A DNA stretch of 64,000 bases from an uncultured Muribaculaceae bacterium (GCA_910584055.1 CAJTZS010000006.1:56841-120840), one strand, 5' to 3'. Shown: positions 24,971 to 34,305, counted from the stretch's first letter. The notes: generated by a model from the sequence alone, not told the origin. Numbers and translations: made by a program.

Positions 24971-25652
24971 GCATATCGATGAGGAAGATTTTGTCATAGA
25001 GCATCTCGCCGGAATCGGTGAGATGCTTTATCGTTTCGGATGCCTGGCAACAGGCGATAACTCCGGCTGCGGGACCTGCCACCCCCCCAACCGAACAGGG
25101 CATTAAACCGGAATCGATTCCGTCCGGAAAAAATATGTCGGAATACCTGGCGTGCCCCGGACTCCAGCTCATCACCTGCCCTGTGAAACCGGCGACACCA
25201 CCGATACAATAAGGTTTTCCAAGTTCATGACAGGTTTTGTCTGTCATGAACTTGGATATCGGATTGTCAGTGGCGTCAATTATGAAATCGCATTGAGAAA
25301 ACAATGCTGGTGCAGATGCCTCCGTAACTACGGAATCAATGCATTCTATATCACATGTGGGATTCAATGCCGACAATCGCTCTGCAAGTATACGTACCTT
25401 CGGTCTGCCGGCATCAGATGTGGCATAGAAAAGCTGTCGCTGAAGATTTGAGATGTCTATGGTGTCAAAATCGGCTATGGTAATTTTGCCGATTCCAGCA
25501 CCGGCAAGATACATCGCAACAACCGAGCCGAGGGCTCCGCATCCCGTTATGAATACATGAGAATCCATCAAAGACTCCATCCCCTTACTCCCGACTTCTG
25601 GAAGTGCGATCATTCTTGCATATCTAATCTTTTCCTCTTCAGTCATTGTCAT
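24936..25652 (-). CDS. thiF: ThiF/MoeB-like E1 adenylyltransferase
   Basis: Likely activates the ThiS C-terminus by adenylation for thiazole formation. The Rossmann core has HVFITGCGALGSVVAMYLAGAG, given as a region near residues 32-53, then DFDTIDISNLQRQ with the catalytic Arg and Gln, and DATDN. The cysteine used for the acyl-disulfide in ThiF fits PCSVGGVAG. The two CxxC pairs that bind zinc in classical ThiF/MoeB are absent. At 238 residues it is a compact form. It could instead serve another ubiquitin-like carrier, but ThiS is the only one in the window. A perfect 15-bp inverted repeat lies inside the gene. Confidence 0.85.
   Translation of the reverse strand: MTMTEEEKIRYARMIALPEVGSKGMESLMDSHVFITGCGALGSVVAMYLAGAGIGKITIADFDTIDISNLQRQLFYATSDAGRPKVRILAERLSALNPTCDIECIDSVVTEASAPALFSQCDFIIDATDNPISKFMTDKTCHELGKPYCIGGVAGFTGQVMSWSPGHARYSDIFFPDGIDSGLMPCSVGGVAGPAAGVIACCQASETIKHLTDSGEMLYDKIFLIDMLTMQTRLIDVA
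25219..25255. repeat. 15-bp perfect inverted repeat inside thiF
   Basis: 25219-25233 is exactly complementary to 25241-25255 with a 7-base loop (GTTTTGT). It encodes part of the FMTDKTCHELGK region, so it is coding sequence and a potential strong RNA hairpin. Confidence 0.75.
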
Positions 25653-25673
25653 TCAAATTTTTTAATAACTTCT

Positions 25674-27173
25674 TTAACCGCAGTGCCAATATTTCTTTAC
25701 GAGATCGAGCATTGCCTTACGGTTTCCTGAAATCTCTTTACGCAGAGAAGCGTCTTTGAAAGATTCCAATTTCTTGATTATCCCCGATATCATTTCAGGA
25801 GAAAAGACATCGTATTTTTCAAAGACCCCGCGTTTCTCGGAAAGTTTTTTCGCTGAAGCATCGCAACTGTCCGGCAGACCTTTCAGTGCGGCCAACTTTG
25901 CTTTATTTTCATCGGAATGGATATTTACGCTTACATAAAGTTCTTCGGCTCTCTGCAAGGCATTTTCCATTTCGAAACCTTCGCGGGCAGCGACAACCAT
26001 TGCTGCTATAAGCTGATAAACATCGGCGGAGCAGTCTGCACTGCGTAGTTCTGCGGTCTGTTTTTCCGGATTACTTCCGGCAGGTTGTTCAAGAGGATTC
26101 GCTTGCGAGCACATATCGTTTTTACCGGTCCAACCCAATGGGACGCGGACAAGGACAGAACGGTTTCTGTCGCCCCAACATATGGATGTCGGTGCCTCTT
26201 GATGGGGAACAAGACGGAAATAACTTGTCGGCACCTTATTACCCATGGCTGTGATGGCATCGGCATTCTCAAGAATGCCGACAATTGCTTTCTTGGCGAT
26301 ATCACTCAATTTGCCATTCTCAATCATCATATTCCTGCCATCTTTCATCACCTTGAAATGGATATGGAGTCCGCTGCCCGCCTTTCCTTCCGTGATTTTT
26401 GGAGCGAATGTCACATCGTATCCCTTTTTCATGGCGAGTGTGCGGATGATCCATTTTGCCAACATCAGATTATCAGCAGCGAGCCTTGCCGGTATCGGGA
26501 GAAACTCAATTTCATTTTGTTCGAAAATTTTTCCATCGATAGTGAAATTGCCTACTTCATTATGTCCATATTTTATCTGACCGCCAACTTGTGCGATGAG
26601 AGACATGCATTCCATACGGAAATCATTGAATTTTGCGAACGGTGCAGATTCATGATACCCTTTCTGGTCTGTTGCCTCGAATAGTGTTGTATCGTCCGAG
26701 ATTACGTAATATTCAAGTTCCCCCATTGCATAGAAATCCATTCCTGTCACATCATGGAATGAGTTGCATGCTTTCTGAAGTGTATACTCTGGAGAAGATT
26801 TGAGAGGGTGACCCTCCTTGTCGAAGAAAGAGGCCAGCATCGTCAATGTGGGAACTTCCGCAAACGGGTCAACAAAAGCTGTTGCATAGCGGGGTATTAC
26901 ATAAAGGTCGCTGTTTCCGGCTTCAATGAACGGGAAAAGGCTGGATCCGTCAACACGTTCGCCGAAAGTGAGTATTGAATCAAGATACTCCTCGGAATTA
27001 ATTACGAAATTTAGCGTTTTAAGCCTATTGTCGTCAGCTGGATACATGAAATTGACCATCTTGATTTCATTTTCCTTTATAAAACGGATGATATCCGCTT
27101 TTCGGAACTCCTCCGGTGACTTACCTAAGTATTGCACCACTTTGTTAGGGCATAATGTAATGTTAGAGCTCAT
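25674..27173 (-). CDS. glnA: glutamine synthetase
   Basis: Makes glutamine from glutamate and ammonia with ATP. The 499-residue chain has the beta-grasp domain followed by the catalytic barrel: GELEYYV (glutamate and metal ligand), GHNEVGNFTIDG, the ATP/ammonia region GSGLHIHF, and later NRSVLVRVPLGW in the substrate arginine segment. It is somewhat longer than a classical type I subunit, in line with Bacteroidetes forms. It has a clear -7 element 28 bases upstream. It stands between thiF and a DUF3108 gene but seems independently transcribed. The deamidation operon 7 kb away makes the opposite reaction, so nitrogen control is likely shared (inference). Confidence 0.93.
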   Translation of the reverse strand: MSSNITLCPNKVVQYLGKSPEEFRKADIIRFIKENEIKMVNFMYPADDNRLKTLNFVINSEEYLDSILTFGERVDGSSLFPFIEAGNSDLYVIPRYATAFVDPFAEVPTLTMLASFFDKEGHPLKSSPEYTLQKACNSFHDVTGMDFYAMGELEYYVISDDTTLFEATDQKGYHESAPFAKFNDFRMECMSLIAQVGGQIKYGHNEVGNFTIDGKIFEQNEIEFLPIPARLAADNLMLAKWIIRTLAMKKGYDVTFAPKITEGKAGSGLHIHFKVMKDGRNMMIENGKLSDIAKKAIVGILENADAITAMGNKVPTSYFRLVPHQEAPTSICWGDRNRSVLVRVPLGWTGKNDMCSQANPLEQPAGSNPEKQTAELRSADCSADVYQLIAAMVVAAREGFEMENALQRAEELYVSVNIHSDENKAKLAALKGLPDSCDASAKKLSEKRGVFEKYDVFSPEMISGIIKKLESFKDASLRKEISGNRKAMLDLVKKYWHCG

Positions 27174-27200
27174 GATATTTGTAGATTTAAGATGTTTTCA

Positions 27201-27208
27201 CAAAGTTA
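27201..27208 (-). promoter_or_regulatory. -7 element before glnA
   Basis: Minus strand TAACTTTG, an exact TAnnTTTG match, ends 28 bases before the glnA start codon. No ideal -33 TTG was seen. Confidence 0.55.
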
Positions 27209-27219
27209 ATAAAAGTTTT

Positions 27220-27981
27220 CTAATTTCCGATGAAATAAACCCTGACCTGTCCTACCGGGAGTTGCCCGACAAGATATAGCGGTATGTGTTGGGAGTCCGT
27301 GGATATCCAGGTATCTATGTCATCGCTGGATTTCTTTTTACCCCCGGTGGTGAAATTAAATTGAATGTGATATGCTTCACGTTTTGTTTTGTCGCGAAGT
27401 TTTATCATTTCCTTTCCAAGAGATTTTATTGTTATCGTCTCCGCCTTCGAACCCGAAAACACCGTTGCCTTTATCGGATGTCCTTTCTGAAGCTGATTGT
27501 AATTTATCAGTCTGAGATAATAAAACACAGACAACATGTCATAGACTGGTCCGGTTGCCTGGAGTGTTTTCTCAGATTCAGATATAGCACCGTCTTTATT
27601 ACGTTTATATCGTTTGCAATATCCTGTGACTTTATTGCCGGAATATGAATAGGTTATGTCGTCTTTCCCGTATTTACCCTTTTCATGGGCAATTTTAGAA
27701 TAGGATAAAGCTTTCATGTCTTTGATTCGGACAGATCCGAGAAGAGTGTCGCGCACCTGATAGAATCTATCAGCCCAGGGTTTAGTCTTTGCCGCAAGCA
27801 TGAGTTCATAATTTGTTCCGTTATTCCGTAGGGACAACGTTGCATCTCCGGCATCTTTATGAATAAGCCCCCACTTATATGTTATCACATAGTGAAGCTT
27901 TTCATTTTCTAATCCTTTTGCAGCCAGCCTGCAGGGCCAAAGGCTTGTGGCAAGGATAATCAGTAATAATAATCGTGTCAT
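27220..27981 (-). CDS. exported DUF3108-family protein
   Basis: Protein of 253 residues with an N-terminal signal peptide (TRLLLLIILATSLWPCRLAA). The remainder is beta-rich and fits DUF3108: an early LHYVITYKWGLIHKDAGDAT segment and a late DTWISTDSQHIPLYLVGQLPVGQVRVYF. Proteins of this family are periplasmic or outer-membrane associated and of unknown function. The start at 27981 removes seven residues that precede the signal peptide. It is on the same strand as thioredoxin, 74 bases downstream, with a possible hairpin between. Confidence 0.82.
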   Translation of the reverse strand: MTRLLLLIILATSLWPCRLAAKGLENEKLHYVITYKWGLIHKDAGDATLSLRNNGTNYELMLAAKTKPWADRFYQVRDTLLGSVRIKDMKALSYSKIAHEKGKYGKDDITYSYSGNKVTGYCKRYKRNKDGAISESEKTLQATGPVYDMLSVFYYLRLINYNQLQKGHPIKATVFSGSKAETITIKSLGKEMIKLRDKTKREAYHIQFNFTTGGKKKSSDDIDTWISTDSQHIPLYLVGQLPVGQVRVYFIGN

Positions 27982-27995
27982 GTTATTAAAACGAA

Positions 27996-28019
27996 GAGGC
28001 ACCGCTAATGTGATGCCTC
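27996..28019 (-). terminator. possible terminator after trxA
   Basis: A 6-bp GAGGCA/TGCCTC stem with a 12-base interior, followed on the minus strand by CTTCGTTTTAAT. It is weak, and it sits between trxA and the DUF3108 gene. Confidence 0.45.
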
Positions 28020-28055
28020 CGCTATGAAAAATTTAACAGTTTCTAAGGTTCCGGT

Positions 28056-28352
28056 CTAATAATACTTTTCAAGCTCCTGTTCGAGAGCCTCCGCGGATTG
28101 CACTCCTGAAGTGCGCCATTTGAGATCTCCGTTTTGGAAGATCATCAGAGTCGGCACTGAACGGACGTTATAGATAGCGGAGAGGTCCTGATTCTTGTCA
28201 ATATCTATTTTGATTATTCTTGCCTTTTCGCCAACTTTTGAATGTAATTCTTCAAGTATGGGGTGCATCATTTTGCAGGGACCGCACCATGTCGCGAAGA
28301 AGTCGATAAGAACCGGTTTCTCTGATTTTATGATATCATCAAAATTTTCCAT
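28056..28352 (-). CDS. trxA: thioredoxin
   Basis: Small redox protein (98 residues) that reduces protein disulfides in the cytoplasm. The active site is FATWCGPCKMMHP (Cys23, Cys26) with the conserved cis-proline in SVPTLMIF. There is no signal peptide. It lies between clpB and the DUF3108 gene on the same strand, 94 bases after clpB, and a terminator separates it from clpB. Confidence 0.96.
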   Translation of the reverse strand: MENFDDIIKSEKPVLIDFFATWCGPCKMMHPILEELHSKVGEKARIIKIDIDKNQDLSAIYNVRSVPTLMIFQNGDLKWRTSGVQSAEALEQELEKYY

Positions 28353-28409
28353 AATACATTAATTGATTTAAATCTTTTTTATGTTATAACACTCATTAGA
28401 ATAAATAAG

Positions 28410-28440
28410 TTTGACCGGAATCAAAGGGATTCCGGTCAAA
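28410..28440 (-). terminator. clpB terminator
   Basis: A perfect 13-bp stem (28410-28422 with 28428-28440) and a 5-base loop directly after the clpB stop; the minus-strand trailer is CTTATTTATTC. Confidence 0.8.
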
Positions 28441-28446
28441 TCAATA

Positions 28447-31044
28447 TCAATTCTTGAATATAAGTTCGTCTCCGCTACGATCGATGATGATTGGATGTTC
28501 ACGGTCTACCTTTTGTGCAAGAATATCTTTCGACAATTGGTTGAGCACCATTCTTTGAATAGTCCTCTTAACGGGACGCGCTCCAAATTCCGGATCATAG
28601 CCGTCATCGGCAAGCAAATTAAGTGCTTCATTGGTGACCTCAAGCGTGATTCCATTTGATGCAAGCATCTTTTTGACGCTCTTGACTTGCAGGTCAACGA
28701 TTTCAAGAATCTCTTTTTTGTCAAGAGGCGTGAACATCACGGTTTCATCTATACGATTGAGGAATTCAGGGCGTATAATCTGTTTGAGTCTGTCCACAAC
28801 ATCTTGTTTTGTCGTAGCTATAATCTCTTCCCGTTCATCTTTTGTCTTATCGGCAAATCCCTGGAAATTCTGACGTATAATGTCAGAACCCATATTGGAG
28901 GTCATGATTATTATCGTGTTCTTGAAATTGATGAACCGGCCTTTATTGTCAGTAAGCCTTCCATCATCGAGCACCTGCAGAAGAATATTGAATACATCGG
29001 GATTCGCTTTCTCTATTTCATCGAAGAGCACGACACTATACGGTTTGCGTCTGACGGCTTCGGTCAGCTGTCCGCCTTCTTCATAACCCACATATCCCGG
29101 AGGCGCTCCGACAAGCCTGGAGACAGAATGTTTCTCCATGTATTCCGACATATCTATACGGGTCATCATATCTTCGTCATCGAAAAGATATTCGGCCAAA
29201 GCTTTGGCAAGTTCAGTTTTTCCAACGCCGGTGGTTCCAAGGAAGATGAACGACCCTATAGGGCGACGGGGGTCGTTAAGGCCTGCCCGAGAACGGCGCA
29301 CGGCATCGGAGACGGCTCTAATAGCGTCTTCCTGCCCGATGACTCTCTTATGGAGTTCTTCTTCGAGGTGCAAAAGTTTTTCTTTTTCACTTTGTGCCAT
29401 CTTATTTACCGGAATGCCAGTCCATCTGCTCACAACTTCGGCGATATCCTCGGCATCCACCTCTTCTTTAATCATGGCTCCATCTCCCTGAAGCTCTTTC
29501 AATCTCTTTTGAATTTCCTTGTTCTCGTCTTCTTTCTGTTTGATCCGGGAATACCGGATTTCTGCAACTTTGGCATAATCGCCCTCACGTTCTGCCCGGT
29601 CGGCTTCGTAGTTCAGCTGTTCGATATCTATCTTGTTTTGCTGAATCTTGTTTATTTCATTCTTTTCGGCTTTCCATTTTGCACGCAGTGATTTTTCTGT
29701 GTCACGGAGATTGGCCAATTCTTCATCTATCTCTTTCAGCTTATATTTATCATTCTCACGTTTTATGGCTTCACGTTCGATTTCCAGTTGTTTTATCTTG
29801 CGTGATGCCTCATCAAGCGCCTGTGGCTGTGAATCCATCTCAAGACGCAATTTGGACGCAGCCTCGTCAATAAGGTCGATCGCTTTGTCAGGCAGGAAAC
29901 GGTCAGTGATATAGCGCACGCTGAGTTGAACGGCAGCAATGATCGCTTCATCCATTATCCGGACTTTATGGTGATTCTCGTATCTTTCCTTAAGTCCGCG
30001 GAGAATGGAGATTGCAGACATTTCGTCAGGCTCATCAACCATCACTTTCTGAAAGCGGCGTTCAAGGGCCTTGTCTTTTTCAAAATATTTCTGATATTCA
30101 TCAAGGGTAGTGGCCCCGATGGAACGTAATTCGCCGCGTGCCAAAGCAGGTTTCAAAATATTTGCGGCATCCATTGCCCCTTCGCCTTTGCCTGCACCTA
30201 CAAGGGTGTGGATCTCATCGATGAAAAGAATAATCTCGCCATCGCTTTGAGTGACTTCATTGACGATCGCTTTCAGACGTTCTTCGAATTCACCTTTATA
30301 TTTTGCGCCGGCTACCAGGGCACCCATGTCAAGGGAGAAAATCTGTTTTGATTTCAAGTTCTCAGGAACATCCCCCCGTACAATCCGCATGGCGAGGCCT
30401 TCTGCAATTGCCGTTTTCCCTGTTCCCGGCTCACCGACAAGCATGGGGTTGTTTTTTGTGCGCCGTGACAATATCTGAAGCACTCTTCTAATCTCTTCAT
30501 CCCTGCCTATCACGGGATCAAGTTTGCCGTTACGTGCGCGGTCATTCAGGTTGATAGCGTATTTGCTCAGTGCCTGATATGATTCTTCAGCACTCTGGTC
30601 TTTCACGGTGTTCCCTTTACGCAGTTCAGAGATAGCTGCCTTCATGCCATCTTCTGTCACACCATTATCTTTCAGTATCTGTGAGGCTTTACATCTGGTC
30701 TTGAGAATTCCCATGAGCATGGCTTCTACTGAAACATACTCATCTCCCATGGATTTGGAAAAATCCACCGATTTCTGGAGTGCGTCGTTAGATTCCCGGC
30801 CGAGAATCACATCTCCGCCGCTCACCTTGGGAAGTGCAGCTATAGCTTGATCCACACCCATCTTGACACCATTAAGGTTGGCACCGAGCTTCTGGAATAT
30901 AAAGTTGACTATAGTCTCGCTTTCGGAGATGATGGCTTTCAACAAATGCACCGGTTCAATCTGTTGTTGTCCGGATTGCTTCGTAAAATCAATAGCTTTT
31001 TGAACAACCTCCTGCGATTTGATAGTGAAATTGTTAAAATTCAT
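28447..31044 (-). CDS. clpB: ATP-dependent disaggregase ClpB
   Basis: Hsp104-type chaperone that rescues aggregated proteins together with DnaK. The 865 residues have the usual order: a Clp N-domain (about 1-145), first AAA module with Walker A GEPGTGKTA and Walker B LFIDEIHTLVGAG, a coiled middle domain (about 410-525) rich in Glu/Lys/Arg, the second AAA module with GTTGVGKTE and VVLFDEIEKAN, and a C-terminal D2-small domain. The middle domain separates it from ClpA and ClpC. Long open frames on the opposite strand are by-products of codon use. No consensus promoter was found upstream. Confidence 0.97.
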   Translation of the reverse strand: MNFNNFTIKSQEVVQKAIDFTKQSGQQQIEPVHLLKAIISESETIVNFIFQKLGANLNGVKMGVDQAIAALPKVSGGDVILGRESNDALQKSVDFSKSMGDEYVSVEAMLMGILKTRCKASQILKDNGVTEDGMKAAISELRKGNTVKDQSAEESYQALSKYAINLNDRARNGKLDPVIGRDEEIRRVLQILSRRTKNNPMLVGEPGTGKTAIAEGLAMRIVRGDVPENLKSKQIFSLDMGALVAGAKYKGEFEERLKAIVNEVTQSDGEIILFIDEIHTLVGAGKGEGAMDAANILKPALARGELRSIGATTLDEYQKYFEKDKALERRFQKVMVDEPDEMSAISILRGLKERYENHHKVRIMDEAIIAAVQLSVRYITDRFLPDKAIDLIDEAASKLRLEMDSQPQALDEASRKIKQLEIEREAIKRENDKYKLKEIDEELANLRDTEKSLRAKWKAEKNEINKIQQNKIDIEQLNYEADRAEREGDYAKVAEIRYSRIKQKEDENKEIQKRLKELQGDGAMIKEEVDAEDIAEVVSRWTGIPVNKMAQSEKEKLLHLEEELHKRVIGQEDAIRAVSDAVRRSRAGLNDPRRPIGSFIFLGTTGVGKTELAKALAEYLFDDEDMMTRIDMSEYMEKHSVSRLVGAPPGYVGYEEGGQLTEAVRRKPYSVVLFDEIEKANPDVFNILLQVLDDGRLTDNKGRFINFKNTIIIMTSNMGSDIIRQNFQGFADKTKDEREEIIATTKQDVVDRLKQIIRPEFLNRIDETVMFTPLDKKEILEIVDLQVKSVKKMLASNGITLEVTNEALNLLADDGYDPEFGARPVKRTIQRMVLNQLSKDILAQKVDREHPIIIDRSGDELIFKN

Positions 31045-31185
31045 AATATAAAAGTTTGATTTGTAATCTATTATATCTAAACATAACTCAATCTGACCTA
31101 AAATTGATTAAGTTAAATTTACAATGTTTAACTAAATAACAAATAGCGGCGGCATAAAGTTGAACAATATTTTCAATCGCATTCT

Positions 31186-31215
31186 TTTGTTTTCGTGATT
31201 TTTTATGTACATTTG
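31186..31215 (+). promoter_or_regulatory. promoter of the ROK kinase gene
   Basis: TTTG (31186-31189), an 18-base spacer and TACATTTG (31208-31215) match the Bacteroidetes pattern. The implied leader is about 105 bases and contains a small hairpin (CTCAGAA at 31247-31253 with TTCTGAG at 31262-31268). Confidence 0.65.
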
Positions 31216-31324
31216 CGTTAAATATTGAATCTACCTGAAAATGAGCCTCAGAAGTAATACTTTCTGAGAAGTTGTTTTCTTGAATTTGTTTAAAATTTAA
31301 TTAATTACATAAATACTTTCAGAT

Positions 31325-32350
31325 ATGAGCAAACCTTATGTTATAGGCATGGACATGGGCGGTACGAACACAGTGTTCGGCATCGTAGATGCTCGCGGCC
31401 AGGTAATTGCAAGTGATTCGATCAAGACTAAAAAGCACGCGAAATTTGATGACTATATAGCTGATCTCCATCAGGCTGTGATGCGCCTTCTTGAGGCTAA
31501 CGATGCTGTTGATAAAATTAAAGGTATTGGCATCGGAGCCCCAAACGGCAACTATTATACCGGTGAGATAGTGGGTGCCCCTAATCTTCCTTGGGGGCCG
31601 GTGGTTCCTTTGGCTGAAACAGTTAGCCGCGTTTTCAATGGCATACCTGTTGCAGTGACCAATGATGCGAATGCTGCCGCTCTCGGTGAGATGACATACG
31701 GTGCAGCGCGTGGTATGAAAGATTTTATAATGATTACGCTTGGAACAGGTGTCGGCTCGGGCATTGTGGTCAATGGTCAACTTGTATACGGGCATGATGG
31801 TTTTGCCGGTGAACTCGGCCATGTGATCATGAAGCGCAATAATGGTCGCGTTTGCGGGTGTGGACGAACCGGCTGTCTCGAGGCATACTGTTCCGCGACA
31901 GGTGTTGCCCGCACGGCACGCGAATTTTTGGAGGTCAGGACAGAACCTTCATTGCTCCGTAATCTTGACATCGAAGGAATCACATCGAAAGATGTTTATG
32001 ATGCCGCAATAGCGGGCGATAAGATAGCTAAAGATATTTTTGAATACACGGGAACAATTCTCGGTGAGGCTATGGCCGATATGACGGCGTTCTCGAGTCC
32101 TCAAGCATTCATTCTCTTCGGAGGTCTCACCAAGAGCGGAGATCTCTTGATGAAGCCTCTTAAGGAAGCATATGACAAGAATGTGCTGCCTATTTTCAAA
32201 GGCAAAGCCAAGATTCTTCTTTCTGAATTGAAGGAAAGCGATGCAGCCGTGCTCGGCGCTTCTGCACTCGGATGGGAGGCAAAGTATCGATATGAGACTC
32301 CAGGGGTTCATTTAACTACTGAAAACCAGACGGCAGCTCCAGAGGCTTGA
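31325..32350 (+). CDS. ROK-family glucokinase
   Basis: Sugar kinase, probably glucokinase, of 341 residues. The N-terminal phosphate loop is GMDMGGTNTVFGIVD. The sugar-binding region has NDANAAALGE, followed by GTGVGSGIVVNG and GFAGELGH. The ROK zinc motif is complete: CGCGRTGCLEAY (CxCGxxGCxE). No helix-turn-helix domain precedes the kinase part, so it is an enzyme rather than a ROK repressor. It has its own promoter and terminator and no sugar-operon neighbours. Substrate specificity beyond a hexose cannot be read. Confidence 0.92.
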   Translation: MSKPYVIGMDMGGTNTVFGIVDARGQVIASDSIKTKKHAKFDDYIADLHQAVMRLLEANDAVDKIKGIGIGAPNGNYYTGEIVGAPNLPWGPVVPLAETVSRVFNGIPVAVTNDANAAALGEMTYGAARGMKDFIMITLGTGVGSGIVVNGQLVYGHDGFAGELGHVIMKRNNGRVCGCGRTGCLEAYCSATGVARTAREFLEVRTEPSLLRNLDIEGITSKDVYDAAIAGDKIAKDIFEYTGTILGEAMADMTAFSSPQAFILFGGLTKSGDLLMKPLKEAYDKNVLPIFKGKAKILLSELKESDAAVLGASALGWEAKYRYETPGVHLTTENQTAAPEA

Positions 32351-32386
32351 TCTCATTTTGAATATTTGTTTTGAGACAAATATATT

Positions 32387-32417
32387 AGGGTCTTATGTCG
32401 GCGAGACATAAGACCCT
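32387..32417. terminator. terminator between the ROK kinase and maf
   Basis: A 13-bp perfect stem (32387-32399 with 32405-32417) with a 5-base loop. It lies between two convergent genes and has T-rich sequence on the plus side. Confidence 0.85.
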
Positions 32418-32439
32418 TAAATTGTTTTAAGATTGTTTT

Positions 32440-33021
32440 TTAAAACAGTTTGAGTTCTTGATAAAGTCGATGGACCGGCAATCCCATTACATTATAGAAG
32501 CTTCCGTTTATCCATTCAACCGCAACGCATCCTATCCATTCCTGAATGCCGTAGGCCCCTGCTTTGTCAAGCGGAATATAGTTTTCTACGTAATAGGATA
32601 TGTCTTCTTCGGATAGTTCAGCGAATTTAACCTTGGTTTCTGATGTGAAAGAAGTGCGTCGGTCGACCGTAAGTATGCAGACACCTGTGATAACCGTGTG
32701 TACTTTACCTGAGAGTTCTCTAAGCATTTGTGCCGCATCATCATTGTCCTTAGGTTTGCCGTATATTCTATCTCCTTTTATGACAAGCGTGTCGGCCGTG
32801 ATTATCATTTCGTTGTCATGAATGTTCTCAAGGTAAGCGTCAGCCTTTTTATTGGCTATATGTTGCGGGACCTCGTTTTTCGGCATGTCTTCGGGGTATG
32901 ATTCATCGATACCTCCGAGATTTATAGAACTGAAAGGTATTCTTAAATCTGACAGCAACTCTCTTCTGCGGGGTGATTTGCTTGCCAGAAGTATGTGGTA
33001 TTTATTAAGATTCTCAAGCAT
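32440..33021 (-). CDS. maf: Maf-family nucleoside triphosphate pyrophosphatase
   Basis: House-cleaning enzyme that hydrolyses non-canonical or excess dTTP/UTP to the monophosphate; the family was named for septum inhibition. It opens with HILLASKSPRRRELL, the Maf signature, and shows DTLVIKGDRIYGKP and the late GAYGIQEWIG. The ATG at 33021 gives 193 residues. The frame extends six codons further, but only to a TTG. It is last in an LPS-related run after kdsC, 24 bases apart. Confidence 0.94.
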   Translation of the reverse strand: MLENLNKYHILLASKSPRRRELLSDLRIPFSSINLGGIDESYPEDMPKNEVPQHIANKKADAYLENIHDNEMIITADTLVIKGDRIYGKPKDNDDAAQMLRELSGKVHTVITGVCILTVDRRTSFTSETKVKFAELSEEDISYYVENYIPLDKAGAYGIQEWIGCVAVEWINGSFYNVMGLPVHRLYQELKLF

Positions 33022-33045
33022 ACTATATACAATTACCAAATATAA

Positions 33046-33570
33046 TTACCAACCGAAGGCATGTGCATCTGAAAGCCATTCGCCTTTCGCCTTCATAACT
33101 TGTTCCACTACGTCTCTCACACAGCCGTAGCCCCCATCGAATCTTGATACATAGACAGCTGTCTCTCGCGCTTCCCATGCCGCATCGCGTGGGGCACACG
33201 GCAGGCCGGCAGCGCGCATACATTTCAAATCGGGTATGTCGTCTCCAAAATATACCACTTCCTCATTTCTGAGTCCGTTATCTTCCATCCATTTTTTGAA
33301 GATTTCAATTTTGTGGGAGGCTTTCTGAAATATATCGGTGAAGCCAAGCGCCTCATACCTGTTTTTTACGGCTATCGTGTTTCCTCCGGTGATTATTGCA
33401 AGTTTATAACCAAGTTTTGCTGCGAGCTGTAGTGCATAACCATCCTTGATGTTTGCCATACGCAGAGGTTCGCCGTCAGGTGACATCGGTATTACAGAAG
33501 GGGATAGAACCCCATCTACATCGAAAGCGAAGCCACGTATCTTTGTAAGGTCATAATTTATTCCGCTCAT
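33046..33570 (-). CDS. kdsC: KdsC-like HAD phosphatase (KDO 8-phosphate phosphatase)
   Basis: HAD hydrolase of 174 residues that probably releases phosphate from KDO 8-phosphate for lipopolysaccharide core synthesis. The nucleophile motif is FDVDGVLSP, motif II sits in AIITGGN, and motif III is VVYFGDDIPDLKCM. The small size and lack of a cap domain fit KdsC. It follows the DUF2520 gene by one base and precedes maf, all in one operon. A broader C0-type phosphatase role is possible. Confidence 0.9.
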   Translation of the reverse strand: MSGINYDLTKIRGFAFDVDGVLSPSVIPMSPDGEPLRMANIKDGYALQLAAKLGYKLAIITGGNTIAVKNRYEALGFTDIFQKASHKIEIFKKWMEDNGLRNEEVVYFGDDIPDLKCMRAAGLPCAPRDAAWEARETAVYVSRFDGGYGCVRDVVEQVMKAKGEWLSDAHAFGW

Positions 33571-33571
33571 T

Positions 33572-34291
33572 TTAGCAATTTTTATTGTGATGTGATGAAA
33601 TGATAGAGGAGGTGAGCGTCTGATATATATTCATCAGTTCCCTGTCAGTTTCAAGTAAAGACAGGTGGGTGTCTATCGTTTTACTGTCGCGTCTTATTGC
33701 CGGTCCTGTCTGGGCATCGAACGGCGACATGTGTTCGGTTTTTCTCAATGTTTCCTTCAGAAGCGGGCGGATTATATTGAATTCCATACCATTTTCATTG
33801 AGAAGTTTTTCCGAGATTGCCCATAGATGATTTACGAAATTACATGCGAAAACAGAAGCGACATGCAGTGTTTTCCTTTTTTCGGAGTCAGCAACTCTTA
33901 CGTTATCACTGATGGTGGCGGCGAGCTTCAGTAAGCGCAATTCCGTATCATGGTCTTTCGCTTCTATTAGAAAAGGTATTTCAGAATAATCAAGTTCAAC
34001 ATCCTTTGTGAACGTCTGTAAAGGATAAAACACACCAATCCTTTCCTTCCTGCATTCAAGTGCATCGATAGGGGTTGATCCCGAGGTGTGCACAATTATC
34101 CCCGCCACTTCCGGTAGCGATTCAGCAACTTGGCGGATTGCATTGTCTGTGACAGCTATGATGGAGACATCTGCATCTATGTCGAATCCACAAAGGGTGT
34201 GTGGATTGACATGCCGGATTTCAGCTTTATCTTGAAAAGCTTTAATAAGATGAGAGGCGACATTGCCGCTTCCGATGATGTTGATTTTCAT
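33572..34291 (-). CDS. Rossmann-fold DUF2520-type oxidoreductase-like protein
   Basis: Protein of 239 residues that starts MKINIIGSGNVASHLIKAF, a dinucleotide-binding motif, and continues with VSIIAVTDNAIRQVAESLP and HTSGSTPIDAL. The C-terminal half is helical, as in NAD(P)-dependent dehydrogenases of the ketopantoate or prephenate type. The combination fits the Rossmann-like plus DUF2520 family, whose reaction is not established. The ATG at 34291 is preferred over upstream codons because the Rossmann motif starts right there. It overlaps nothing and lies 14 bases after the upstream gene. Confidence 0.85.
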   Translation of the reverse strand: MKINIIGSGNVASHLIKAFQDKAEIRHVNPHTLCGFDIDADVSIIAVTDNAIRQVAESLPEVAGIIVHTSGSTPIDALECRKERIGVFYPLQTFTKDVELDYSEIPFLIEAKDHDTELRLLKLAATISDNVRVADSEKRKTLHVASVFACNFVNHLWAISEKLLNENGMEFNIIRPLLKETLRKTEHMSPFDAQTGPAIRRDSKTIDTHLSLLETDRELMNIYQTLTSSIISSHHNKNC

Positions 34292-34305
34292 ATGTAAACA
34301 ACTTC

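Noticed and set aside
28687..29691. 334-codon open frame on the plus strand opposite clpB, and other long antisense frames
   Set aside because: They mirror the codon bias of the real gene, show no recognisable motif and begin and end inside clpB.
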